Source of the DNA: UBA4615 sp046046245
GTDB taxonomy: Bacteria > Pseudomonadota > Gammaproteobacteria > Burkholderiales > Burkholderiaceae_E
Length of the DNA stretch: 56,497 bases
Assembly: GCA_046046245.1 (NCBI GenBank)
Contig: JBJOKE010000007.1
Coordinates: 1 to 56,497, forward strand
Direction: 5' to 3'
A program made the translations under genes and the position numbers. Below are positions 9,932-17,720 of this stretch, piece by piece. The notes under the pieces were generated by a model. The model was not told the DNA's origin, made no database searches, and worked only from the letters and a program-made list of their open reading frames with translations. Within the stretch, counting starts at the first letter, position 1; each line of letters opens with the position of its first letter.

Positions 9932-10683
9932 ACCCGGCGCGCCGTCCCGCGTCGCTGTGGCTCGCCGACGCGCTGGTCGTCGTCGCCATCGCCGGCTGGG
10001 CCTGGGGCGCACGCTCGCTGCCGGAGTTCGTGCTGCCCGGGCCGGTCGCGGTCGGCGAGCGGCTGCTGGTGCTGTTCACCGATCCCGACTTCCTGGTGCA
10101 CACCGTCGCCTCCACCGTGCGCGTGCTCGCGTCGGTGGCGATCGCGCTGCTGCTGGGCGGCGGGCTCGCGCTGCTGGCGCGCGCCGTGCCGGTACTCGAC
10201 GGGCTGATCTCGGGGCTGCTGCAGCCCTTCCTGAACGCGTTCCCGTCGATCGGCTGGGCGATCCTCGCGGCGATCTGGTTCCGGCCGGGTCACCTGTCGA
10301 TCGTCTTCGTGCAGGTCGCGATCCTGGTGCCGTTCTGCCTGATCAACGTCGCCGAGGGCCTGCGCCAGGTCGACCGAGAGATGCTGGAGATGGCACGCAG
10401 CTTCACCCGCCGGCGCGGCCGCGTGCTCGGCGCCGTGACCGTCCCGCTGCTGCTGCCCTACGTGATCGGCGCGCTGCGGATCGCCTACGGCGTGGCCTGG
10501 AAGATCGCGCTGGTGGCCGAGCTGCTCGGATCGACCTCGGGGCTGGGCTTCCTGATGCTGCGCGCGCAGGGCTCGGCCGACATCACGACCGTGCTCGCGG
10601 CCTGCCTGGCGATCGTCGCGCTGTTCTATGCGGGCGAGCGGCTGCTGCTCGATCCGCTCGCGCGGCGCTACGCGGCGCGCTGA
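9928..10683 (+). CDS. ABC transporter permease (NitT/TauT type), second copy
   Basis: Second membrane subunit, 251 residues, about six hydrophobic segments. It shares the layout of the first permease: PEFVLPGPVAVGERLLVL near the N-terminus and the EAA loop EMARSFTRRRGRVLGAVTVPLLLPY. The N-terminal extension is shorter. The GTG start overlaps the previous stop by 4 bases. It ends the operon and faces the convergent TauE/SafE gene 13 bases away. The likely origin is duplication of a permease within the operon (inference). Confidence 0.9.
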   Translation: MNPARRPASLWLADALVVVAIAGWAWGARSLPEFVLPGPVAVGERLLVLFTDPDFLVHTVASTVRVLASVAIALLLGGGLALLARAVPVLDGLISGLLQPFLNAFPSIGWAILAAIWFRPGHLSIVFVQVAILVPFCLINVAEGLRQVDREMLEMARSFTRRRGRVLGAVTVPLLLPYVIGALRIAYGVAWKIALVAELLGSTSGLGFLMLRAQGSADITTVLAACLAIVALFYAGERLLLDPLARRYAAR

Positions 10684-10696
10684 GGGGCGGCCCGGA

Positions 10697-11434
10697 TCAG
10701 CGTCCGCGGAACGACGCCAGCAGCAGCGCGCCGCCCGCGATCGAGATCACCACGAGCACCACCTGCCGGAAGCGCACGGCGTCGAGCCCGAGGTAGATGC
10801 GCGAGCCGATCCACGACGGCAGCAGCAGCGACGGGATCACCACGGCGAGGCCGCCGAGCGTGCCGACGCGGACCGCGCCCGAGGCGACGAGCCCGGCGAA
10901 GGCGGCGGTCAGCGCGATCAGGTTGAAGTTCTGGACGATCGCACGCTGCGCGTCCCGGTCGAGGCCGCGCATCGTGCACCAGAGCGCGGGCGCGGCCCCG
11001 GTGATGCCGCCGAGACCGCCCATCGCCCCGCCGAGCGCGCCCGCGAGCAGGTCGCCGGCACGGCCGAAGCGCTCGGTGGACGGCAGCCGGCGCGCGGACA
11101 GCATGCCCAGCCCGCAGGCGAGCAGGATCGCGCCGAGGACGCGGCGAAAGGTCGTCGGATCGAGGTGGGGCAGGGCCAGCACGCCCAGCGGCAGCCCGAG
11201 CGCGGCGCCGGCGAGGAACGGCCACAGCAGCGAGAGATGCAGGCCGCGCCGCACGGTGAGCGCGGTGAAGACCTGGCCCGACAGCCCGCCGCAGATCGCC
11301 ATCGCGGCCGCGAGCCGAGGCTCGATCGTCCACGCCCAGATCGACAGCGCGACCATGCTGAACGCGAAGCCGGAGATGCCCTGGACGAAGCCGGCGACGG
11401 CGGCGCCCAGGGCGAGGACGAGGAGCTCGGGCAC
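10697..11434 (-). CDS. TauE/SafE family sulfite exporter-like permease
   Basis: Polytopic inner-membrane protein of 245 residues with seven to eight hydrophobic stretches, of the TauE/SafE (former DUF81) family linked to export of sulfite, sulfoacetate or other organic anions. Family hallmarks are GFVQGISGFAFSMVALSIWAW near the N-terminus and the repeated half GGAMGGLGGITGAAPALW. The GTG start has a good ribosome site (GAGGTGAG). It starts 4 bases after the stop of the peptide-type binding-protein gene, so the two are cotranscribed. Convergence with a NitT/TauT importer hints at organosulfur handling, but that is inference. Confidence 0.88.
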   Translation of the reverse strand: MPELLVLALGAAVAGFVQGISGFAFSMVALSIWAWTIEPRLAAAMAICGGLSGQVFTALTVRRGLHLSLLWPFLAGAALGLPLGVLALPHLDPTTFRRVLGAILLACGLGMLSARRLPSTERFGRAGDLLAGALGGAMGGLGGITGAAPALWCTMRGLDRDAQRAIVQNFNLIALTAAFAGLVASGAVRVGTLGGLAVVIPSLLLPSWIGSRIYLGLDAVRFRQVVLVVISIAGGALLLASFRGR

Positions 11435-11438
11435 CCGC

Positions 11439-13037
11439 TCACCTCACCGTGATCCACCGCCACTCGAGCCAGTTGTCGGCGCGGTGGACGACCTCGACGT
11501 TCGAGCGCGCCGCCCACGGGATCACCTGCCGGTGCAGCGGGATGTGGTGGACCTGCTCGCCGTGCTCGCGCAGCGCCGCCCTGATCAGCTCCCGGCGCTT
11601 GGCCGGATCGGCCTCGCGGCTGGAGGCGGCGGCCAGCGCGTCGAGGCGGTCGTTGCGGTGGTTGCCGAAGTTGTAGTCGCCGATGCCGCCGGTGCCGCGG
11701 TTGCGGACGATCGGGGTCAGCGTGGTCTCGGCGTCGACGATCGCGCCGCCCCAGCCGAGCATGTACATCGAGGTGTCGAGCTTCTCGAGCTTCGGGAAGT
11801 ACTGCGCGCGCGGCATCGCGTTGACGCGGACCTTCACGCCGATCTGCGACCACATCGCCGCCAGCGCGACGCAGATCTCCTCGTCGTTGATGTAGCGGTT
11901 GTTCGGGCAGTCGAGCGTGACCTCGAAGCCGTCCTTCCAGCCCGCCTCGGCCATCAGCGCCCGGGCGCGGGCGAGATCGAAGGGCAGCCGGCGCTCGAGC
12001 TCGGGGTCCTCGAAGGTGCCGCGCGGCGACGGCGTGATCGCGCCGGTGGGAAAGGCCTGCCCGCGCATCAGCCGCGTGCGGATCGCCTCGATGTCGACCG
12101 CGTGGTACAGCGCGCGGCGCACGCGGACGTCCTTGAACGGATTGCGGCCCTTCGTGCCGTAGAGCAGCTCGTCGCGCGACTGGTCCATGCCGATGAAGAT
12201 CGAGCGGTTCTCGATGCCCTCGATCACCTTCAGGTTGGGACTCGACTTCAATCGCGCGAGGTCCTGCGGCGCCGGATCGAGCACGAAGTCGATCTCGCCG
12301 GAGATCAGTGCGGCGGTACGCGTCGCATCCGAGCGGATCGGCGTGTAGACCACCTCCTGCACGTTGCCCTCCTGGCGGCCCCACCAGTTCGGATTGCGGC
12401 GGTAGACGGTGCGCACGTCGGGCTGGCGCGACACCAGCACGTACGGACCGGTGCCGTTGGCGTTGAGCGCGGTGTGCTTGTCCTCCTTGGCCTTGAAGTC
12501 GAGCGGGCGGGTCACGCCGTGCTTCTCGGACCAGGTGCGGCTCATGATCGGGATCGAGCCCACGTGGTCGAGCATCACCGGGTTGAACTGCGGCAGCACG
12601 AAGTCGACCGTCAGGTCGTCGACCCGGCGCGGCTCGCCGACCGCGTTCGCGTAGACGCGGATCAGCGAGGTCGGCTCCTTCGCCCGGTTGACCGAGAAGA
12701 CGACGTCGTCGGCGGTGAACGGGGTACCGTCGTGGAAGCGAACGTTCGGCCGCAGCCGGAAGCGCCAGACGGCGGGCGAGACCTGCTGCCATTCGGTCGC
12801 GAGCGAGGGCGCGAAGCCGAGCGTGCGGTCCCGCGTCAGCAGCGACTCGTAGACCTGGCCGTTCATCGAGTTGGTCAGCAGCTCGTTCTGCGAGTGCGGA
12901 TCCATCGTCTGCGGGTCACCCTGCGAGGCCCAGCGCAGCGTCTGCGCGACGGCGGCGGGCGGCGCGGCGGCCGTGGCGAGCACGACCAGGGCGAGGGCGA
13001 GCGCGACGAGCGGGGCGCGGCATCCGGTGCGGGACAT
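11439..13037 (-). CDS. Peptide/nickel-type ABC substrate-binding protein (SBP_bac_5)
   Basis: Periplasmic family-5 solute-binding protein, 532 residues, full length. The signal peptide is MSRTGCRAPLVALALALVVL followed by an AVAQ cleavage region. The mature part starts TLRWASQGDPQTMDPHSQNE and contains LATEWQQVSPAVWRFRLRPN and the FHDGTPFTADDVVFS signature. The ATG at 13037 has GGAG upstream; a longer upstream frame exists but lacks a ribosome site. No permease or ATPase of the Dpp/Opp type is nearby, so it is an orphan binding protein here. It is followed 4 bases later by the TauE/SafE gene. Confidence 0.92.
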   Translation of the reverse strand: MSRTGCRAPLVALALALVVLATAAAPPAAVAQTLRWASQGDPQTMDPHSQNELLTNSMNGQVYESLLTRDRTLGFAPSLATEWQQVSPAVWRFRLRPNVRFHDGTPFTADDVVFSVNRAKEPTSLIRVYANAVGEPRRVDDLTVDFVLPQFNPVMLDHVGSIPIMSRTWSEKHGVTRPLDFKAKEDKHTALNANGTGPYVLVSRQPDVRTVYRRNPNWWGRQEGNVQEVVYTPIRSDATRTAALISGEIDFVLDPAPQDLARLKSSPNLKVIEGIENRSIFIGMDQSRDELLYGTKGRNPFKDVRVRRALYHAVDIEAIRTRLMRGQAFPTGAITPSPRGTFEDPELERRLPFDLARARALMAEAGWKDGFEVTLDCPNNRYINDEEICVALAAMWSQIGVKVRVNAMPRAQYFPKLEKLDTSMYMLGWGGAIVDAETTLTPIVRNRGTGGIGDYNFGNHRNDRLDALAAASSREADPAKRRELIRAALREHGEQVHHIPLHRQVIPWAARSNVEVVHRADNWLEWRWITVR

Positions 13038-13089
13038 CGGGGGCTCCTGGGACGGTACGGCCGGCGCGGAGGCGGCGGCTCGCTCGTCG

Positions 13090-13095
13090 AGCATA
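13090..13095 (-). promoter_or_regulatory. -10 element for the peptide-type binding-protein gene
   Basis: TATGCT on the minus strand, placing transcription start about 45 bases before the ATG at 13037. Confidence 0.4.
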
Positions 13096-13129
13096 CGGCC
13101 GGGTCGGGGCGCCCTGTCGGACCGCCGGG

Positions 13130-13494
13130 TCAGTAGCGCAGCGTCAGCGCCACGCCGCCGATCCACAACCTGGCACCGGTGCCGCGCAGGTCGTCCTGGC
13201 GCGCGACGTAGAGGTCGATCGCCCGGTTGCCGGCCAGCTCGAACTCGGCGCCGAACTGCTCGAAGCGCCGTGACCAGACGCCCGCCGCGCCGTCGCGGAA
13301 GAACTCGATCATCGCGTAGGGGGTGACCGCCGCCAGCGTGCAGTGGGGCAGCCAGCCGAGCGCATGCGAGACGGCGGTGTCGTCGCCGTGCAGCACCCCT
13401 CTGTCAGCGTGCGTTCGGCGGCCGGCGCAGGGCCGGCCGCGAGCGCCGCCGAGAGCAGGCCGGCGCAGGCTGCGCCGGCGCGCCGTGCCGTCAC
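13130..13494 (-). pseudogene. Broken outer-membrane beta-barrel gene (DUF2490-like remnant)
   Basis: A GTG at 13494 overlaps the sulfatase stop (GTGA) and encodes a clean signal peptide (ARRAGAACAGLLSAALAAG then PAPAA), but this frame drifts into nonsense and stops at 13309. In the -1 frame, an 88-codon stretch ending at 13130 encodes a convincing barrel C-terminus: TPYAMIEFFRDG, then FGAEFELAGNRAIDLYVARQ, ending ALTLRY with a terminal aromatic. DUF2490-type barrels normally have 200 or more residues, so the gene seems to have lost about 100 internal codons and its frame. Alternatively the 88-residue frame (GTG 13396) is a small gene in its own right, but it has no signal peptide. Confidence 0.6.
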
Positions 13495-15254
13495 AGGTCG
13501 AGCCGGTCGATCGCCCAGTCGATGCCCTCGATCCGCGGCATCTCCCGGCCGTCGTCCTTGCCGATCTCGCGCGCGATGATCGCCTCCAGCTTCGTGTTCA
13601 TCGTCCGCAGCAGCCCCTCGTTCGCCGGGCGGTCCATTGCCAGGTTGACGCTCTCGCGCGGATCGGACTTCAGATCGAACAGCTCGACGTCGTTCCACCG
13701 GTACAGCTCGTCGAGGTCGCGCGGCGAATTGCGGTCCACCGGCGAAAAGTATCGCGTGAACTTGCAGCGGCCGTCGAAGACCGTCCGCAGGCTGCCGCGC
13801 TTCTTCAGGTCCGGCCGGTAGCCGGCGGCCTTCATCGCCTCCTTCGGGTCGCGGCCGGCGGCCCGCGCCTCGGAAACGATGCGGATGACCTCGCTGTCGT
13901 TCGTCGCGAGGCCGCTGTAGGTGAAGAGCACCGAGTCGCGCACCGCGTGGAGCCCTGCCCGGGAGGGCGAGCCCAGGGCGGCGTCGAAGCTTCGGCCGGG
14001 AAGGTCCCGCCCGGCGAACTCGCCCGCCTTGGCCGCGTCCACGCCCGCCATCGCCAGCAGCGAGGGCACCAGGTCCATGTGGCTGGTCAGCGCCTGGCAG
14101 CTGCGGCCGCCGCGAACATCGGGGTGGACGACCTGCATCGGCAGGTGGATCGCCTCCTCGTACGCGAACGGGCCCTTGCCGCGCAGGCCGTGCGCGCCGC
14201 CCATCTCGCCGTGGTCCGAGGTGAACACGAAGATCGTGTTGCGCGACAGGCCGAGCCGCTCGAGCTCCACCTGCACCGCTTCGAGCTGGCGATCGACGCC
14301 GCGCAGGCAGTTCAGGTAGTAGTCGGTGAAGCGCTCCCAGCGGGCACGCTCGGTCGGCACGCGGCCGAGGGTGTAGCCCCAGGCGCGGTCGAACTCGAGG
14401 TGCGCGCGCGGCCGCCCCGGACCGTCCACCCGCTCGCGCCAGGTCGCGGGCAGCGGCGCGTTCCAGCGCGCGCGGTAGCTCTCGTGCTCCGGCGCGCGGG
14501 CGGCGCGCATCAGCAGCCGGCCGGTGTCCTGCACCGTCTCGCCAGGCGCGTCGGTGTTGAAGTACATGATGTCGTGCGGGTTCACCATGCTGACGAAAAG
14601 CGCCCATGGTTTGCGTTCGTCCGCCATCGGGCGGCCCTTGTCCCGCAGCCACGAGATCGCGGCGCCAGCGGTCATGTGGTCGTAGGTGTACCCGCCGTGC
14701 GCGTGCGCGAGCGCGTCGATCGGCAGGCCGAAGTCGGAGAAGCCGTAGGCGTCCATCTCCTTCGTGAACAGCCGCTCGGGGCCGTCGTGGCCGTCGAAGG
14801 CCGCATCGAGGTGCCACTTGCCCTTGTAGGCCGTGTGGTAGCCGGCCTTGCGCAGCATGTGGCCGATGGTGGGGATCCCGGTCGACAGCGCCTGCACGTA
14901 GGGCATGTCGGCGTTCTCGAACATCCGGTTGTCCGGGGTCTGCAGCCCGGTCATCATCACCGCGCGCGAGCTGGTGCACATCACCGCCGGGCAGTAGTGG
15001 TTGCGGAAGGTCGTGCCCTCGCGCGCCAGGCGCTCCTGGCCCGGCAGCCGGTAGCCGTCGGGCAGCCGCTCGAACCAGCGCTGCTGGTCGGAGAAGACGA
15101 AGACGATGTTGGGCCGGGTCGGGGACGGACCGCGCGGGCGCGCGGCCTCCTGCGCGGCGGCCAGCGGCGAGGCCACGGCGGCGCCGCCGGCGGCGAGCAG
15201 CCGGCGGCGGGAGGCGTCGACCGAGGCGGCGGGAGTCGGGGTTCGGACGTCCAT
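13491..15254 (-). CDS. Sulfatase-like hydrolase, exported
   Basis: Alkaline-phosphatase-superfamily sulfatase, 587 residues. The N-terminus has a twin-arginine-like signal (SRRRLLAAGGAAVASPLAAA). Metal-ligand motif FSDQQ lies at about 55-58 and FTSDHGEMGG later; GKWHLD supplies further active-site residues. The formylglycine site reads CTSSRAVMMTG (C93) rather than the usual C-x-P-x-R or C-x-A-x-R. GAGGAG precedes the ATG. A small ORF ends 35 bases upstream and probably shares the transcript; a damaged barrel gene overlaps its stop. No maturase gene is in the window. Substrate unknown; a phosphonate hydrolase or phosphodiesterase role is also possible in this superfamily. Confidence 0.9.
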   Translation of the reverse strand: MDVRTPTPAASVDASRRRLLAAGGAAVASPLAAAQEAARPRGPSPTRPNIVFVFSDQQRWFERLPDGYRLPGQERLAREGTTFRNHYCPAVMCTSSRAVMMTGLQTPDNRMFENADMPYVQALSTGIPTIGHMLRKAGYHTAYKGKWHLDAAFDGHDGPERLFTKEMDAYGFSDFGLPIDALAHAHGGYTYDHMTAGAAISWLRDKGRPMADERKPWALFVSMVNPHDIMYFNTDAPGETVQDTGRLLMRAARAPEHESYRARWNAPLPATWRERVDGPGRPRAHLEFDRAWGYTLGRVPTERARWERFTDYYLNCLRGVDRQLEAVQVELERLGLSRNTIFVFTSDHGEMGGAHGLRGKGPFAYEEAIHLPMQVVHPDVRGGRSCQALTSHMDLVPSLLAMAGVDAAKAGEFAGRDLPGRSFDAALGSPSRAGLHAVRDSVLFTYSGLATNDSEVIRIVSEARAAGRDPKEAMKAAGYRPDLKKRGSLRTVFDGRCKFTRYFSPVDRNSPRDLDELYRWNDVELFDLKSDPRESVNLAMDRPANEGLLRTMNTKLEAIIAREIGKDDGREMPRIEGIDWAIDRLDL

Positions 15255-15288
15255 CGTGGAGCTCCTCGTGGGCGACGACGCGGGGTCG

Positions 15289-15588
15289 TCAGTGGCGGGT
15301 GTCGGCGAGGCCCGCGCGGCGTGCGCGGTCCTCGGAGGGCGCGATCAGCGAGGTCTCCGGTACGCGCACCCTCGCGCGCTCGGCCAGCCAGCGGCCTGCG
15401 TCGACGCAGCGAACGAGGTCGAGCCGCACCTGCGGGTACATGAAGGTGCCGTGGATGCCGCCCGGCACGGTGACGATCGACGGATCGACCTCCTCGGCCC
15501 GCGGCCAGTTGCCCGCGATCTCGGCACCGCCCGAGTGGTGGCTGGGTGGATCGGCAGGATGCGCACGCGCCTTCTCCTGGGGGGCCAT
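15289..15588 (-). CDS. Small hypothetical protein upstream of the sulfatase
   Basis: I do not recognise this 99-residue protein. It starts MAPQEKARAHPADPP, then has a more structured part, VPGGIHGTFMYPQVRLDLVR, and ends RRAGLADTRH. No signal peptide or membrane segment is visible and the ribosome site is weak. Support comes from position: it lies 35 bases before the sulfatase start in the same direction, and an FNR-like box with a plausible -10 sits at the right distance upstream. It could also be the conserved tail of a larger lost gene. Confidence 0.5.
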   Translation of the reverse strand: MAPQEKARAHPADPPSHHSGGAEIAGNWPRAEEVDPSIVTVPGGIHGTFMYPQVRLDLVRCVDAGRWLAERARVRVPETSLIAPSEDRARRAGLADTRH

Positions 15589-15634
15589 CGGGTCCGGGAA
15601 GGTTCGATGGTGCGCCGGGGGCGGGTACGGCCGT

Positions 15635-15648
15635 TTGAGGCACGTCAA
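15635..15648 (-). promoter_or_regulatory. FNR/ANR-like box upstream of the sulfatase unit
   Basis: TTGAG-GCAC-GTCAA, against the FNR/ANR consensus TTGAY-N4-RTCAA (4 of 5 and 5 of 5 in the half-sites). If centred at -41.5, transcription starts near 15600 and the -10 would be CACCAT (15607-15612, minus strand), 12 bases before the small-ORF ATG. Confidence 0.45.
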
Positions 15649-15749
15649 TCCGAACGGACGCTTGTCCGTGTCGACGACGGAAGGCCTCGCACGAAGGGCG
15701 ATGCGAGGCGCCGAACGCGGCGAGATCGCGCCCCGTGGGACGCCGGAGA

Positions 15750-16112
15750 TCAGCCGCCCGCGCGCCTGACGCGGTGCCCGGCCTGCTCGAGCCGTGCGAC
15801 CACCGTATCGCGATGATCGCCCTGGATCTCGATGACGCCGTCCTTCGCGGTGCCGCCGCTGCCGCAGGCGGCCTTCAGCGTCTTCGCGAGTGCGGCGAGC
15901 GCGACCGGGTCGAGCGGCAGGCCGCGGATCACGGTGACCGTCTTGCCGCCGCGGCCGCCGGTCTCGCGCGAGACCCGCGCGATGCCGTCGCCCGCGGGCA
16001 CCGCGCGCGCGGCCAGCGTCCGGCAGCGGCAGTCGGCGAGCGCCTGCCGGCACGTCGGGCAGGTGCGCCCGCGCTCGGTGGAGTAGACGAGTCCGCCCTT
16101 CGACGTCGCCAT
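15750..16112 (-). CDS. yciH: SUI1/eIF1-like translation factor (YciH family)
   Basis: Bacterial homologue of eukaryotic initiation factor 1, 120 residues, which can influence start-codon fidelity. The N-terminus carries a Cys-rich segment (CPTCRQALADCRCRT) and the SUI1 fold follows: KTVTVIRGLPLDPVALAALA, then LKAACGSGGTAKDGVIEIQG, the hallmark region. Bacterial YciH proteins often have the extra N-terminal segment; a four-Cys zinc-like cluster is visible here (C20, C23, C30, C32 approximately). It starts 5 bases after the SDR stop, so it is the last gene of the thiS-to-yciH run. Confidence 0.92.
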   Translation of the reverse strand: MATSKGGLVYSTERGRTCPTCRQALADCRCRTLAARAVPAGDGIARVSRETGGRGGKTVTVIRGLPLDPVALAALAKTLKAACGSGGTAKDGVIEIQGDHRDTVVARLEQAGHRVRRAGG

Positions 16113-16117
16113 GGCGC

Positions 16118-16897
16118 TCAGCGCTTCTCCATCAGCCTCACGCCGCCCGCGGCGAGCTGGCGGCCCGCGTCGACGAGCACGTGCTGGCCGGTCATCTTCG
16201 GCTGGCGCAGCATCCAGACGATGGACTCGGCGACGTCGTCGGCCGACAGCGTGGCCTGCAGCGCGGTGACCTGCGCGACCGTCTTCCTCACCGTGTCGAA
16301 GCGTTCCTGGCCGAGGCCGCGGACGTGCCAGTCGGTCTCGACGAAGCCCGGGCGCACCGCGTTCACGCGGACCTCGGGCGCGAGCGCGCGGGCGAGATTC
16401 AGCGTGAGGTTGTCGAGCGCCGCCTTGCTCGCGCTGTAGGCGGGCGACGAACCGGTGCCGTCGAGCGCGGACGACGAAGACACGTTGACCACCGCGCCGC
16501 GTGCGGCGCGCAGCAGCGGGGCGCAGGCGCGCGTCATCTGCCAGGTCCCGACGACGTTGACCGCGTAGATCGCGTGGAAGTCCTCGGCGTTCACCGCGGC
16601 GAGGTCGCCCGCCGGCGCGAAGCGCGTCGTGCCGGCGTTGTTGACGAGGCCGTCGAGGCTGTCGCCGAATGCGGCACGCAGCTCCGAGACCGCGCGCAGG
16701 CAGTCGGCGTCGGACGAGACGTCGGCGGCGATGGCGATCGCGCGCGCACCGCGCGCCTCGCAGTCGGCGACGGTCGCGCGTGCGGCGTCGGCGCTGCGCG
16801 CGTACAGGATCGCGACGGATGCGCCGGCCTCGGCCAGGCGCAGCGCGGTCGCGCGGCCGATGCCGGTCGCGCCGCCGGTGACGAGCCAGGTGCTCAT
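16118..16897 (-). CDS. Short-chain dehydrogenase/reductase (SDR)
   Basis: NAD(P)-dependent oxidoreductase of the classical SDR family, 259 residues. It shows the cofactor glycine motif TGGATGIGRA near residue 7, NNAG after the third strand, catalytic Ser in VNVSSSSALDG and the YSASK pair (Tyr-x-x-x-Lys). The start at 16897 has GAGGAG before it and overlaps the trmB stop by 4 bases. A C-terminal RPGFVETDWH segment is typical. The substrate cannot be predicted; its position between trmB and yciH does not suggest a pathway. Confidence 0.92.
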   Translation of the reverse strand: MSTWLVTGGATGIGRATALRLAEAGASVAILYARSADAARATVADCEARGARAIAIAADVSSDADCLRAVSELRAAFGDSLDGLVNNAGTTRFAPAGDLAAVNAEDFHAIYAVNVVGTWQMTRACAPLLRAARGAVVNVSSSSALDGTGSSPAYSASKAALDNLTLNLARALAPEVRVNAVRPGFVETDWHVRGLGQERFDTVRKTVAQVTALQATLSADDVAESIVWMLRQPKMTGQHVLVDAGRQLAAGGVRLMEKR

Positions 16898-17706
16898 GAA
16901 CGGGTCTCCTCGGTCTGCTTCTTCGTGAACATCAGGTCCCACACGCCGTGCCCGAGGCGCAGGCCGCGCTGCTCGAACTTCGTCAGCGGTCGCCAGTCGG
17001 GCCGCGGCGCGAAGCCGTCGGCGGTGTTCGCGAGCGCCGGCTCGGCCGACAGCACCTCGAGCATCTGGGCCGCGTACGGCTCCCAGTCGGTCGCGCAGTG
17101 CAGGTAGCCGCCGGGCGCGAGCCGCGCGACGAGCTCGGCGACGAAGGGCGGCTGGATCAGCCGGCGCTTGTGGTGGCGCTTCTTCGGCCAGGGGTCGGGG
17201 AAGTAGACGTGGATGCCGTCGAGCGAACCGGGCGCGATCCGCTCGCGCAGCACCTCGACCGCGTCGCGCTGGATCACGCGGACGTTCGACAGACCGCGCG
17301 CACGCAGCGTGCGCAGCAGGCTGCCCACGCCCGGCGTGTAGACCTCGATGCCGACGAAGTCGGTGCCGGGCCGCGCGGCGGCGATCTCGGCGGTGGTGTG
17401 GCCCATGCCGAAGCCGATCTCGAGCACCACCGGCGCGCGGCGGCCGAACAGCGCGGCGAAGTCGATCGGGCCATGGCCGTCCGGCACGCCGTAGGCCGGC
17501 AGCAGTCCGGCGTGCGCGTCGCGCTGCGCGTCGGACAGGTGGCCGCGGCGCATGACGAAGCTGCGGACGTGGCGGGCGCGCAGGGTGTCGGCGGCGGCAT
17601 CGGGGGTCGTGCCGTCGGCCGCGTCGATCGCGGACGCGTCCGGGCCGGGCTCGCGCGGCGCGGCGTGCGTGTCGTCGCCGGACGCGTCGTGGGGCGGGGC
17701 GGACAT
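16894..17706 (-). CDS. trmB: tRNA (guanine-46-N7)-methyltransferase
   Basis: Methylates N7 of G46 in the variable loop of tRNAs using S-adenosylmethionine. 270 residues, longer than the usual 210-240 because of a low-complexity acidic N-terminus (SAPPHDASGDDTHAAP). Core motifs are clear: VLEIGFGMGHTTAEIAAARP (SAM-binding), FVGIEVYTPGVGSLL, and YFPDPWPKKRHHKRRL, the TrmB signature. It ends with LTKFEQRGLRLGHGVWDL. The ATG at 17706 was taken as the start; homology begins about 45 residues later, so a downstream start is possible. It lies 14 bases after thiG and overlaps the SDR gene by 4 bases. Confidence 0.94.
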   Translation of the reverse strand: MSAPPHDASGDDTHAAPREPGPDASAIDAADGTTPDAAADTLRARHVRSFVMRRGHLSDAQRDAHAGLLPAYGVPDGHGPIDFAALFGRRAPVVLEIGFGMGHTTAEIAAARPGTDFVGIEVYTPGVGSLLRTLRARGLSNVRVIQRDAVEVLRERIAPGSLDGIHVYFPDPWPKKRHHKRRLIQPPFVAELVARLAPGGYLHCATDWEPYAAQMLEVLSAEPALANTADGFAPRPDWRPLTKFEQRGLRLGHGVWDLMFTKKQTEETRS

Positions 17707-17720
17707 CGCGGTCGCCGCGT

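Noticed and set aside
10797..13136. A 779-codon plus-strand frame opposite the peptide-type binding protein
   Set aside because: No family motif, antisense to a gene with signal peptide and conserved motifs.
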